Of a stretch of 64,000 nt of DNA, positions 31,969 to 39,885 are shown one piece after another. The notes under the pieces are model-generated. The model was not told where the DNA came from. It did no database searches and saw only the letters and a list, made by a program, of their open reading frames with translations. Source of the stretch: Blastococcus sp. URHD0036 (GTDB taxonomy: Bacteria > Actinomycetota > Actinomycetes > Mycobacteriales > Geodermatophilaceae); contig NZ_JNIK01000011.1 in assembly GCF_000701365.1 (NCBI RefSeq), positions 1 to 64,000 on the forward strand. Direction: 5' to 3'. The position numbers and the translations under genes were made by a program. Each line of letters opens with the position of its first letter. The stretch's first letter is position 1.

Positions 31969-32784
31969 ATGAGCGGTGTGCCCGAGCAACGGGACGAGAT
32001 CCTGGTCGAGGCCGACGGGGCGGAGATCCAGGCGCCGCGGGGGCAGGCGCTCACGGCCGTCCACGAGGAGGGCGAGCGGGTCGAGCACACCTGGACCGCG
32101 GCCGACTTCGGCGACGACGCGGACTGGGACCACCCCGACACCCGTCCCCGGATGCGCGGCTGGCTGCACCTGTTCGCCTTCTTCGGCGCCATCGTCGCCG
32201 GCGCCGTCCTCATCCCGCTGGCCGCCGTCCAGGGCGCCCGCGCCGGGTTCTCCGTCGCCGTCTACTGCCTCACCATCTGCGGGCTGTTCGGGATCAGCGC
32301 CCTGTACCACCGGCGCCGCTGGTCACCGCGCGGCTGGAAGATCATGAAGCGGCTCGACCACTCGATGATCTTCCTGTTCATCGCGGGCACCTACACGCCG
32401 TTCGCCCTGCTCGCCGTCGACCAGCCGACCGGCTACTGGGTCCTGGTCATCGTGTGGGCCGGCGCCATCGCCGGCGTCTCGCTGAAGCTGAGCTGGCCCA
32501 CCGCGCCGCGCTGGCTGGGGGTGCCGCTCTACATCGGGCTGGGCTGGGTCGCCGTCTTCATCCTCACCGACATCCTGCACATCGCCGGCGTCGCGTCACT
32601 GGTGCTCCTGGCCACCGGCGGCATCCTGTACACGCTCGGCGGTGTCGCCTACGGGATCAAGAAGCCGAACCCGTGGCCCGGGGTCTTCGGCTACCACGAG
32701 GTGTTCCACGCGATGACGATCGTGGCGGCGATCTGCCACTACATCGCCGTCTACTTCGCGGTGTACAACAGCCCGTTCAGCTGA
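31969..32784 (+). CDS. Hemolysin III / PAQR family membrane protein
   Basis: This 271-residue integral membrane protein of the PAQR/HlyIII superfamily has an acidic soluble N-terminus (~60 residues), then seven hydrophobic segments. Metal-site residues typical of the family are present: SALYHRR in TM2, KRLDHSMIFLFIAGTYTPF in TM3-4, and GYHEVFHAMTIVAAICHY near the end. Proposed activity is ceramidase-like hydrolysis; biological role in actinobacteria is unknown. TAACCT lies 6 bp before the ATG, suggesting a leaderless mRNA. A TTGACA occurs at 31906. It is divergent from uppS and overlaps the next convergent gene by 8 bp. Confidence 0.92.
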   Translation: MSGVPEQRDEILVEADGAEIQAPRGQALTAVHEEGERVEHTWTAADFGDDADWDHPDTRPRMRGWLHLFAFFGAIVAGAVLIPLAAVQGARAGFSVAVYCLTICGLFGISALYHRRRWSPRGWKIMKRLDHSMIFLFIAGTYTPFALLAVDQPTGYWVLVIVWAGAIAGVSLKLSWPTAPRWLGVPLYIGLGWVAVFILTDILHIAGVASLVLLATGGILYTLGGVAYGIKKPNPWPGVFGYHEVFHAMTIVAAICHYIAVYFAVYNSPFS

Positions 32785-34024
32785 ACGGCGCGCGGTCGTC
32801 CAGCCGCGTCGAGCCCTTCCCGGCGGCACGCCACAGCCGGGCGACGACGTCGCGGTCGGCCTCGGTGACCAGGTTGCCCATCACCCGCAGCGCAACCGTC
32901 ATGAGCGACCGCGACCGCATGCCGACCGGGCCGGCCGCGGGGAGGAACCGCGGCACGGTGAGCAGCCCGGCGAGCCGGCGGGCGATGGAGAACGCCTCGC
33001 CGTAGTGCTCCCGCAGCGTGGCCGGCCAGGCGCGCGTCCAGTCCGGCTCGTCGAACAGGTCGACGACGGTGCGGCCGGTCTCGAGTCCGTAGTCGATGCC
33101 CTCGCCGTTGAGCGGGTTGACGCAGCCGGCGGCGTCGCCGATCAGCGCCCAGTTCGGCCCGGCCACGCCGGAGACCGCACCGCCCATGGGCAGCAGCGCC
33201 GAGGCGGGGGCCCGCACCGGACCCTCGAGCTGCCAGTCCTCCCGGCGGGCGGCGGCGTAGGCGTCCATCAGCGGCCGGAGCTGGATCCCGGCCGGCCGCT
33301 TCGCCGTCGCGAGGGTCCCCACGCCGATGTTGACCTCGCCCGCGGCGGAACCGAGCGGGAACACCCACCCGTAGCCCGACAGCAGCTCGCCCTCGACGCC
33401 GCGCAGTTCCAGGTGCGAGGAGATCCACTCGTCGTCCGCCCGGCCGGAGGGCAGGTAGCCCCGGGCCGCGACGCCGTACGCGGTGTCGCGGTGCCACTCC
33501 CGGCCGAGCAGCCGGCCCAGCGGCGAGCGCACGCCGTCGGCGACGACCAGCCGCGCGCAGCCGACGGTGACCCGCTCGCCGCCGACCTCGAACACGACGC
33601 CGGTGACCCGGTCGCCGTCCCGCTCGACGTCGACCGCCCGGGCGCCCTCCAGCGGAGCCGCCCCCGCCTCGAGCGCGCACTCGCGGATCCGGGCGTCGAG
33701 CTCGGTGCGCGGCACCGCGCTGCCGTGGTCGGGGAACTCGCCGCCGGGCCAGGGCAGCTCCCACTCCTGGCCGAACCCGGCCGCGCGCAGCCCGCGGTTG
33801 CGGGCGCGGGACCGCGCCCAGTCCCCCAGCCCCAGCCGGTCCAGTTCCGCGATCGCCCGCGGGGTCAGCCCGTCGCCGCAGGCCTTGTCGCGCGGGAAGA
33901 CGGCGGCGTCGGCGAGGACGACGTCGCGGCCGGCCCGCGCCGACCACGCGGCCGCCGCCGAGCCGGCCGGTCCGGCGCCGACGACGAGCACGTCGGTCGT
34001 GTGCGGGACGACGGCGCTGGTCAC
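32777..34024 (-). CDS. Geranylgeranyl reductase family FAD-dependent oxidoreductase (MenJ-like)
   Basis: A flavoprotein of the GGR family. In mycobacteria the homologue MenJ saturates one isoprene unit of menaquinone. The 415-residue protein has the FAD-binding GxGxxG motif (VLVVGAGPAGSAAAAWSARAG), the DKACGDGLTPRA signature, RTELDARI, and the second FAD motif in ALIGDAAGCVNPLNGEGIDYGLETG. Start GTG 34024. The product is a single protein, probably membrane-associated. Which isoprenoid it reduces is inference. Confidence 0.88.
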   Translation of the reverse strand: MTSAVVPHTTDVLVVGAGPAGSAAAAWSARAGRDVVLADAAVFPRDKACGDGLTPRAIAELDRLGLGDWARSRARNRGLRAAGFGQEWELPWPGGEFPDHGSAVPRTELDARIRECALEAGAAPLEGARAVDVERDGDRVTGVVFEVGGERVTVGCARLVVADGVRSPLGRLLGREWHRDTAYGVAARGYLPSGRADDEWISSHLELRGVEGELLSGYGWVFPLGSAAGEVNIGVGTLATAKRPAGIQLRPLMDAYAAARREDWQLEGPVRAPASALLPMGGAVSGVAGPNWALIGDAAGCVNPLNGEGIDYGLETGRTVVDLFDEPDWTRAWPATLREHYGEAFSIARRLAGLLTVPRFLPAAGPVGMRSRSLMTVALRVMGNLVTEADRDVVARLWRAAGKGSTRLDDRAPFS

Positions 34025-34036
34025 CGGCCCAGTGTC

Positions 34037-34693
34037 CTACCCGAACAGCGGGAGCCGGTCGGCCGCCTCGCCCAGGGCCGCGCGGTCGCCCTCGGACAGC
34101 GGTTCCCGGCCGGTGCCGCGGCGGGCCGCGGTGGCGTCGTCCCACGCCGCGGGGAGCGGCTGCCCGAGCAGTGCCTCCAGCACCCGGCGCACCTCGGCCA
34201 GCGCCTCCGCGGCCGGTCCGGGCCGGTCCAGGTGGGCCACCAGGTCGAGGTGGTGGACGGCGGCCTCGACGGCGAGCGTGGAGACCAGGTCGGCGACGGT
34301 CAGGACGTGCCCCTGCGTGGCGACCAGGTCCTCGTCGTCCACCCGCGTGGCCGACACCAGGACCGCGGCCACGGTCTCGGCGTACGGCTCCCGGATCGCG
34401 GCCAGACCCCCCGTCACGCTGGCCGAGACGCGGGTGGCCCAGAGGTCGCGGTCGTCGTCCTCCGCGCTGGGCTGCCAGGAGCGCCAGTAGCCGACCGCGT
34501 CGGTCGTCGGCGGCCCGTCGGCGGGGGTGGCGAGTGCCACCAGCCCCCGCCGGGCGTCGGCCAGCATGTGCCACCCGAGGTCGACCGGCGTCCAGCCCGC
34601 GCAGCCGGTCGGGCACCACTGCTCGGCCGGCGCCAGCCGGCCGAGCAGCCGCGAGAGGTCGCCGTAGACGGTGCGCAGCAGCGGGAGGACCAC
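34037..34693 (-). CDS. Maleylpyruvate isomerase/mycothiol-dependent family protein
   Basis: This 218-residue protein has the DinB-like four-helix fold of the actinobacterial mycothiol-dependent enzyme family: N-terminal LLRTVYGDLSRLLGRLAPAEQW, then CAGWTPVDLGWHMLADARRGLVAL. The His in GWHML and one in EAAVHHLDLVAHL match the family metal ligand pattern. The reaction is not predictable; members include maleylpyruvate isomerase and mycothiol transferases. Start GTG 34693, 14 bp after the upstream gene, so probably cotranscribed with it. Confidence 0.8.
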   Translation of the reverse strand: MVLPLLRTVYGDLSRLLGRLAPAEQWCPTGCAGWTPVDLGWHMLADARRGLVALATPADGPPTTDAVGYWRSWQPSAEDDDRDLWATRVSASVTGGLAAIREPYAETVAAVLVSATRVDDEDLVATQGHVLTVADLVSTLAVEAAVHHLDLVAHLDRPGPAAEALAEVRRVLEALLGQPLPAAWDDATAARRGTGREPLSEGDRAALGEAADRLPLFG

Positions 34694-34707
34694 CCCGCCA
34701 GCGTGCC

Positions 34708-35313
34708 TCAGTCGGCCTGGGGTCCGCGCGCGCGGACCTCCTCCACCGTGGTCATCGCCTGGCGCAGCTCGGCGAGCCAGGTGTCGGCGTTGCGCCCGAC
34801 GAGCCGGACCGCCCAGGCCAGGGCCTCCGACCGCGACCGCGCGACCCCGGCGTCGACCAGGGTGTCGAGCACCAGCCGCTCCGGCTGGCGCAGCCGCGTC
34901 ATCACCGGGACCGACAGCGTGGTGAACAGCTCCCGCGCGTCGCCGCAGGAGGCGCCCCACGCCACCGACCGGCCGTAGCGCTCCTGCGCGGCGTCGGCGA
35001 TCGCCATCCGCTGCTCGCGGGTGTCCTCGCGGAACCGCGCGATCCGGCCGGCCCGCGCGGCAGCGGGATCGCCCTCTCCCGCCTCCGGCTCGGCCAGCGG
35101 GCCGACGACGGTGATCTCGTCGCGGTCGACGGTCAGCTCGGCCGGGCCGGTGAACCAGCCGTCGGGCAGCCGGCCGGCGAACCAGCCGGCGACCTCGGCG
35201 CGCTCGACCGGCGGCGGGCCCTCCTGTCCGCGGCCACGACCGGCCGCGCGGCCCCGGGCCCACGGTCCCCGGCCCGGACCGAATGCGGCATCGGCGAAAC
35301 GTCCTCCGTGCAT
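34708..35313 (-). CDS. Hypothetical protein divergent from PadR regulator
   Basis: This 201-residue protein is unassigned. The N-terminus is Gly/Arg/Pro-rich (FADAAFGPGRGPWARGRAAG), a style seen in PadR-type regulators. A central beta-like segment (GPAELTVDRDEITVVGPL) follows, then a helical region with VDAGVARSRSEALAWAVRLV, which resembles a ribbon-helix-helix DNA-binding element. A regulator role is therefore possible but unproven. Start ATG 35313 has an excellent GAGGAGG. It shares an intergenic region with the PadR gene and an imperfect palindrome just upstream of its start. Confidence 0.7.
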   Translation of the reverse strand: MHGGRFADAAFGPGRGPWARGRAAGRGRGQEGPPPVERAEVAGWFAGRLPDGWFTGPAELTVDRDEITVVGPLAEPEAGEGDPAAARAGRIARFREDTREQRMAIADAAQERYGRSVAWGASCGDARELFTTLSVPVMTRLRQPERLVLDTLVDAGVARSRSEALAWAVRLVGRNADTWLAELRQAMTTVEEVRARGPQAD

Positions 35314-35336
35314 GACTGCCTCCTCAAGCGTGCTGA

Positions 35337-35355
35337 TTACGTGATTACACGGTAA
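35337..35355. promoter_or_regulatory. Imperfect palindrome upstream of gene at 35313
   Basis: A 19-bp element TTACGTGATTACACGGTAA. TTAC.GTG pairs with CAC.GTAA, and it also holds a direct repeat of ATTAC. It is unusually AT-rich for this genome and lies 24 bp before the minus-strand ATG, about where its core promoter should be. It is a candidate operator. Confidence 0.45.
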
Positions 35356-35411
35356 GACCGGCGACCCGCTGACGGCGACCGCAGCGCTGCGCCGACGGCG
35401 AACAGGAGTGC

Positions 35412-35440
35412 TTGACCCCTGATACTCGGAGTCGGATACT
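35412..35440 (+). promoter_or_regulatory. Vegetative-type promoter of PadR gene with direct repeats
   Basis: TTGACC, a 17-bp spacer, then GATACT, close to the sigma-70/HrdB consensus. GATACTC occurs twice (35421-35427 and 35435-35441, 14 bp apart), the second overlapping the -10, with ACTCGGAGT between. This fits autorepression by PadR. Confidence 0.65.
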
Positions 35441-35461
35441 CGCTCCCGACGAGGAGGTCCC

Positions 35462-36148
35462 GTGACCCGACGGCGTGTGAACAACCCCCTGGCGCTCGCG
35501 GTGCTGAGCTGCCTGACGGAACGGCCGATGCACCCCTACGAGATCTCCACGACCCTGCGCACCCGGGGCAAGGAGGCCAGCATCAAGCTGAACTACGGCT
35601 CCCTGTACTCCGTCGTCGAGTCACTGCAGAAGCACGGCCTCGTCGCCGTCCGGGAGGTCGTCCGCGAGGGCCGCCGTCCCGAGCGGACCGTCTACGAGAT
35701 CACCCCGGCCGGGCAGGACGAGTTCGAGGACTGGCTGGCCGAACTCCTCTCCACCCCGCAGCACGACCCGACGTCGCTGGAGTCGGCGCTGTCGCTGATG
35801 CCGGGCCTGCCGCCGGGCGAGGTCGTCCGCCTGCTGGGCGAGCGGGCCGAGCGGCTGCGCACCGACCTGCGCTCCCTCGACGCGATGTTCTCCGTCTCCG
35901 AGGAGCGCGGCCTGCCCGAGCTCTTCCTGGTGGAGAGCCGCTACCGCCGGTGCCTGCTGAGCGCGGAACTGGACTTCGTGACCCTGCTCGTCCGCGACAT
36001 CGGAGCCGGCACGTTCACCGGGACGACGGCCTGGCGCCGGCTGCACGAGCTGCGCGACGGCGGCATGTCGTGGGACGAGGTCATGGCCGACCCCGTGCGT
36101 CACCTGGGAGAGGAGGGCCGCGTCCTGGTGACCCCCCAGACCGACTGA
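35462..36148 (+). CDS. PadR family transcriptional regulator
   Basis: This 228-residue PadR repressor, probably of its own gene and the ABC exporter that follows, has an N-terminal winged helix (NNPLALAVLSCLTERPMHPYEIS; YGSLYSVVESLQKHGLVAV; RRPERTVYEITPAGQDEFEDWL). The long C-terminal helical region of the PadR-s2 type is the dimerisation/ligand part. GTG 35462 has GAGGAGG. A hairpin terminator lies between it and the exporter genes, so the exporter may have its own start or depend on read-through. PadR proteins next to DrrA/LmrC-type exporters commonly sense their drugs. Confidence 0.93.
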   Translation: MTRRRVNNPLALAVLSCLTERPMHPYEISTTLRTRGKEASIKLNYGSLYSVVESLQKHGLVAVREVVREGRRPERTVYEITPAGQDEFEDWLAELLSTPQHDPTSLESALSLMPGLPPGEVVRLLGERAERLRTDLRSLDAMFSVSEERGLPELFLVESRYRRCLLSAELDFVTLLVRDIGAGTFTGTTAWRRLHELRDGGMSWDEVMADPVRHLGEEGRVLVTPQTD

Positions 36149-36173
36149 GCGACCCCCGCCGACGAGGCGGGAA

Positions 36174-36205
36174 CCCCTGCCCGGTGCGGCAACACCGGAC
36201 AGGGG
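36174..36205 (+). terminator. Hairpin between PadR gene and ABC exporter
   Basis: CCCCTGCCCGGTG (36174-36186) pairs with CACCGGACAGGGG (36193-36205), with one mismatch and a 6-nt loop. It has no T-run. It may attenuate read-through into the exporter. Confidence 0.65.
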
Positions 36206-36297
36206 CCGTACACCCGAGCGGACCGTGGCCCGTCCGAGGCGCGACTCCACGATAGGCGCCACGGCTCCCGCTCCCCCACCCCCGGAGGAGTACAGCC

Positions 36298-37275
36298 ATG
36301 CCCTGCCCACCCCCCGCGGCGCTCGTCGCCACGGACCTCGTCAAGACCTACCGCTCCACCCGCGGCGCTCCGCCCGTGCAGGCCCTCGACGGCCTCTCCG
36401 TCGAGGTCGAGCCGGGGACCGTCTTCGCCCTGCTGGGCCGCAACGGCGCCGGCAAGTCCACCGCCGTCCGCGTGCTCACCACGCTGACCCGGCCCGACTC
36501 GGGCACGGCACTCGTGGCCGGCCTCGACGTCCTGCGCGAACCCGACGCCGTCCGCCGGAGCATCGGGCTGGTGGGCCAGAAGCCGTCCGGAGACCCGATC
36601 GCCACCGGACGGGAGAACCTCGTGCTGGCCGCGCGCATCCACGGGATGGGCACGACCGCCGCCCGTGCCCGCGCCCAGGAACTGCTGGACCGCTTCGACC
36701 TCTCCGACGCCGCCGACCGGCCGGTCCGCACTTGGTCCGGCGGGATGGCCCGCAAGCTCGACGTCGCCCTCGGCATCACGCATGCCCCCCGCGTGCTGTT
36801 CCTCGACGAGCCCACCACCGGCCTGGACCCCGAGGCCCGGGGGCAGCTCTGGGCCGAGATCGGCCGGCTGACCGTCGAGGAGGGCGTCACGGTGCTGCTC
36901 ACCACGCACTACCTCGACGAGGCCGACCGGATGGCCGCGCGACTGGCGATCGTGGACGCCGGACGGGTGGTGGTCGAGGGGACGCCGGACGGCCTCAAGC
37001 GCGAGCTGCGCGGTGACGCCGTCCAGGTCGACGTGGCCGAGCACGACGTGCCCGCCGCGCTGACGGTGCTCCGGGGTCTGCGCGGCCTCTCCGCCGCCGC
37101 GTCCGCCGGGCGCACCGTCCGCGCGCGGACCGAGGGGGGCGCCGCCGCGGTGCCGGCCGTGCTCGGCGCCCTGGAGGACGCCGGCGTGCACGCCGACGCC
37201 GTCACGGTGTCCCGGCCGTCGCTGGACGACGTCTACCTGAGCGCCGTCGGCCGCAGCCTGGCCGGTGCCGCGTGA
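36298..37275 (+). CDS. ABC transporter ATP-binding protein, DrrA family
   Basis: This 325-residue ATPase of the daunorubicin-resistance (DrrA/CcmA) type powers export by the permease encoded next. Walker A is LGRNGAGKST, Q-loop region GLVGQKPSG, ABC signature WSGGMARKLDVA, Walker B VLFLDEPTTGLD, and the H-loop TTHYLDEADR. The C-terminal ~90 residues form the DUF4162 extension typical of DrrA. Start ATG 36298 has GGAGGAG upstream. It overlaps the permease gene by 4 bp. Confidence 0.95.
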   Translation: MPCPPPAALVATDLVKTYRSTRGAPPVQALDGLSVEVEPGTVFALLGRNGAGKSTAVRVLTTLTRPDSGTALVAGLDVLREPDAVRRSIGLVGQKPSGDPIATGRENLVLAARIHGMGTTAARARAQELLDRFDLSDAADRPVRTWSGGMARKLDVALGITHAPRVLFLDEPTTGLDPEARGQLWAEIGRLTVEEGVTVLLTTHYLDEADRMAARLAIVDAGRVVVEGTPDGLKRELRGDAVQVDVAEHDVPAALTVLRGLRGLSAAASAGRTVRARTEGGAAAVPAVLGALEDAGVHADAVTVSRPSLDDVYLSAVGRSLAGAA

Positions 37276-38105
37276 CCGGGACGGCGGTCCTCGCGGCCGC
37301 TCCACCCCTCCCGCCGGCACCGCGCGGGGAGCTGCTGCGACACTCGGCCGCGCTCACCGCCCGGTCCACCCGCTCGCTCATCCGCCAGCCGGCGTTCGCG
37401 GTGATGACGCTGGTGCAGCCGATCATCTGGCTGCTGCTCTTCGGCTCGCTGTTCCGGCCGGTGGTGGAGATCCCCGGCTTCGCCGAGCCGGGGGTGTCCT
37501 ACCTGGAGTTCATCACCCCCGGCATCGTCGTCATGACGGCGCTGTTCTCCAGCGGCTGGGCCGGCACCGTCTACATCGAGGACATGGAGCGCGGCGTCAT
37601 GGACCGGCTGCTGGCCTCACCGGTCCGCCGCGGCGCGATGATGATCGGGACGCTGGCCTACCAGGCGCTGACGACGGCGGTGCAGACGCTCATCGTGCTC
37701 GGCATCGCCCTGCTGGCCGGGGCGCGGTTCCCCGGGGGCCTCGCCGGCGCCGGCGTCACGTTGCTGGCCGCCGGGCTGATCTCGGTGGTCGTCGCCTCGC
37801 TGTCCAACGCCCTGGCCCTGCTGCTGCGCCAGCAGGAGGCGCTCATCGGGATCAGCCAGTTCATCGTGCTGCCGCTGCAGTTCCTGTCCTCGGCGGTGAT
37901 GGACACCCGGCTCTCCCCGGACTGGGTGGCCACGATCGCCCGGTACAACCCGGTGGACTGGGCGGTGGTCGCCGCCCGCGAGGCGCTGTCGGCGACGCCG
38001 GACTGGGCGGTCGTCGGGGAGCGGATCGGCCTGCTGACCGCACTGGCCGCCGGGATGGCCTGGCTGGCGACGCGCGCCTTCGGCACCTACCAGCGGTCGC
38101 TCTGA
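37272..38105 (+). CDS. ABC-2 type exporter permease, DrrB family
   Basis: This 277-residue permease has six hydrophobic segments and the ABC-2 signature (FVMTLVQPIIWLLLF-like start; EFITPGIVVMTALFSSGW; ERGVMDRLLASPVRRGAMM; FIVLPLQFLSSAVMDTRLSP). With the preceding ATPase it forms a drug/lipid exporter. It ends in a convergent arrangement with the sulfonate-type ABC operon, separated by a strong hairpin. Confidence 0.94.
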   Translation: MTGTAVLAAAPPLPPAPRGELLRHSAALTARSTRSLIRQPAFAVMTLVQPIIWLLLFGSLFRPVVEIPGFAEPGVSYLEFITPGIVVMTALFSSGWAGTVYIEDMERGVMDRLLASPVRRGAMMIGTLAYQALTTAVQTLIVLGIALLAGARFPGGLAGAGVTLLAAGLISVVVASLSNALALLLRQQEALIGISQFIVLPLQFLSSAVMDTRLSPDWVATIARYNPVDWAVVAAREALSATPDWAVVGERIGLLTALAAGMAWLATRAFGTYQRSL

Positions 38106-38112
38106 GCCGTGT

Positions 38113-38146
38113 CCCGCGCCGGCCGGCAGGTGCGGGCCGGCGCGGG
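38113..38146. terminator. Bidirectional terminator hairpin
   Basis: CCCGCGCCGGCC (38113-38124) pairs perfectly with GGCCGGCGCGGG (38135-38146), with a 10-nt loop. It lies in the 46-bp gap between convergent genes, so it can serve both. Confidence 0.75.
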
Positions 38147-38151
38147 CGCGG

Positions 38152-39060
38152 TCAGGTGGTGGTCAGCCCGCGACGGAGCAGGACGCGGCGCTCCAGCGGG
38201 GCGAAGACCAGCAGCTCGATGGCGATGCCGACGGCGAGGATCAGCGCGATCGAGGTGATGACCAGCGACATCTGGGAGAGCTCGCGGCCGACGTTGAGCA
38301 GCTGGCCCAGCCCCTGCCCGAGCTGCGGCGAGTAGGTGATCAGCTCGGCGGCCATGAGCGAGCGCCAGGCGAACGCCCATCCCTGGCGCAGACCACCGAG
38401 GTAGCCCGGCAGCGCGGCCGGCAGGAGCACGTAGCGGGTGCGCCCGAGCGTCGACAGCCCGAGCACCCGCCCGACGCGGTCGAACAGCGGCGGGACCTGC
38501 TTCATGCCGCTGAGCAGGCCGTTCGCGATCGACGGCGCCGCGCCCAGCAGCACCACGGTGTAGATCGCGGCGTCGGTCAGCTGGAACCAGATGATGGCGG
38601 CCGGGACCCACGCGACCGAGGGCAGGCTCTGCAGACCGCTCACGATCGGGCCGATGGCCGCCCGCAGCCACCGACTCCACCACATGGCCAGGCCGAGCGC
38701 GGTGCCGATGACCAGCGAGAGGGCGAAGCCGACGGCGCCGCGGCTCAGGCTGGTCCAGATCGCCTCGAACGCGCTGCCGTCGGTGACCCGCTCCCAGAAC
38801 ACCTCGGCGACGTCGCCGGGCGAGGGAAGCGCGTAGGACGGCTTGATCTCGGCGTCGTAGGCCAGCTGCCACACGCCGACGAGCGCGGCGAGGAAGACGA
38901 TCGGCGGGAGCACGGTCCGCACGAACCGCTTGCCCAGGCTCGGGCCCGGCGGCAGCGTCGCGGTGCTGTCGAGGGCGTCGAGCCCCGCCTCGATCGCCCG
39001 GGTCCCGACCTCCGGCTCGTCCGACGTGCGGTTGCTGCTCGTCGTCTGGCTAGGCGGCAT
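38152..39060 (-). CDS. ssuC: Sulfonate/taurine-type ABC importer permease
   Basis: This 302-residue permease of the SsuC/TauC/NrtB family begins with a polar 45-residue N-terminus, then six membrane segments. The EAA loop is present (GRVLGLSTLGRTRYVLLPAALPG). LPSPGDVAEVFWE and SLPSVAWVPAAIIWF are typical of the family. It is the last gene of the operon; its start overlaps the ATPase gene by 11 bp. The substrate (alkanesulfonate, taurine or another) cannot be fixed from the permease. Confidence 0.93.
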   Translation of the reverse strand: MPPSQTTSSNRTSDEPEVGTRAIEAGLDALDSTATLPPGPSLGKRFVRTVLPPIVFLAALVGVWQLAYDAEIKPSYALPSPGDVAEVFWERVTDGSAFEAIWTSLSRGAVGFALSLVIGTALGLAMWWSRWLRAAIGPIVSGLQSLPSVAWVPAAIIWFQLTDAAIYTVVLLGAAPSIANGLLSGMKQVPPLFDRVGRVLGLSTLGRTRYVLLPAALPGYLGGLRQGWAFAWRSLMAAELITYSPQLGQGLGQLLNVGRELSQMSLVITSIALILAVGIAIELLVFAPLERRVLLRRGLTTT

Positions 39061-39862
39061 GGCGGCTGATCTCCCGGTGCAGCTCGCTGGTGATCTCCGT
39101 GGCCAGCGCGCTGACGCCCGGCGCCTCGATCGTGCGGGGCTGGGTCAGCTCGACGTCCCACTCCCGCACGATGCGGCCCGGCCGCGACCCCATCAGGACG
39201 ACGCGCGTGCCCAGCCGGACGGCCTCACGGACGTTGTGAGTCACGAACACGACCGACAGCTGCTGTTCGGCCCAGATCCGGGCCAGCTCGACGTGCAGGA
39301 CGTCGCGGGTGATGGCGTCCAGCGCCGCGAACGGCTCGTCCATCAGCAACACCTTGCTGTCCTGTGCCAGGGCGCGGGCGAGCGCCACGCGCTGGCGCAT
39401 GCCGCCGGACAGCTCGTGCACCCGCTTGGGCCCGGCGTCGGCCAGGTTGACCAGGGAGAGCAGCCGGGCGGCCTCGGTGCGCCGCTCGGCGCGCTTGACG
39501 CCGCGCGCCTTGAGCGCCAGCTCGACGTTCCCGCTGGCGGTCAGCCACGGCAGCAGCGCCGGCTCCTGGAACATCAGCGCCGGACGGGCCGCGCTCACCT
39601 CGACCGTGCCGGCCGTCGGCTGCACCAGCCCGGCGACCAGGTTGAGCAGCGTCGACTTGCCGCAACCCGACGCACCCACCAGGCAGACGAACTCCCCCGG
39701 CGCCACGGTGAGGTCCACCCCGTCGAGCACCGGCGGGCGGCCGCGCTCGAAGACCTGGGACACCCCGCTCACCCGCACGGCGGCCGCGCGCCCGTCGTCC
39801 GCCGACGGACGGGCTGCGGGGCGGACCCGCGGTTCGCGGACGGTCAGCTGTTCCGTGGCCAT
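39050..39862 (-). CDS. ssuB: Sulfonate/taurine-type ABC importer ATPase
   Basis: This 270-residue ATPase of the SsuB/TauB family has Walker A VGASGCGKST, Q-loop FQEPALLPWLT, signature LSGGMRQRVALARAL, Walker B VLLMDEPFAALD and H-loop VTHNVREAV. ATG 39862 has GGAAGG eight bases upstream, which fixes the start. It lies between the binding-protein and permease genes. Confidence 0.95.
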   Translation of the reverse strand: MATEQLTVREPRVRPAARPSADDGRAAAVRVSGVSQVFERGRPPVLDGVDLTVAPGEFVCLVGASGCGKSTLLNLVAGLVQPTAGTVEVSAARPALMFQEPALLPWLTASGNVELALKARGVKRAERRTEAARLLSLVNLADAGPKRVHELSGGMRQRVALARALAQDSKVLLMDEPFAALDAITRDVLHVELARIWAEQQLSVVFVTHNVREAVRLGTRVVLMGSRPGRIVREWDVELTQPRTIEAPGVSALATEITSELHREISRHAA

Positions 39863-39885
39863 GACGTGCCTTCCTGGCGGTTCGG

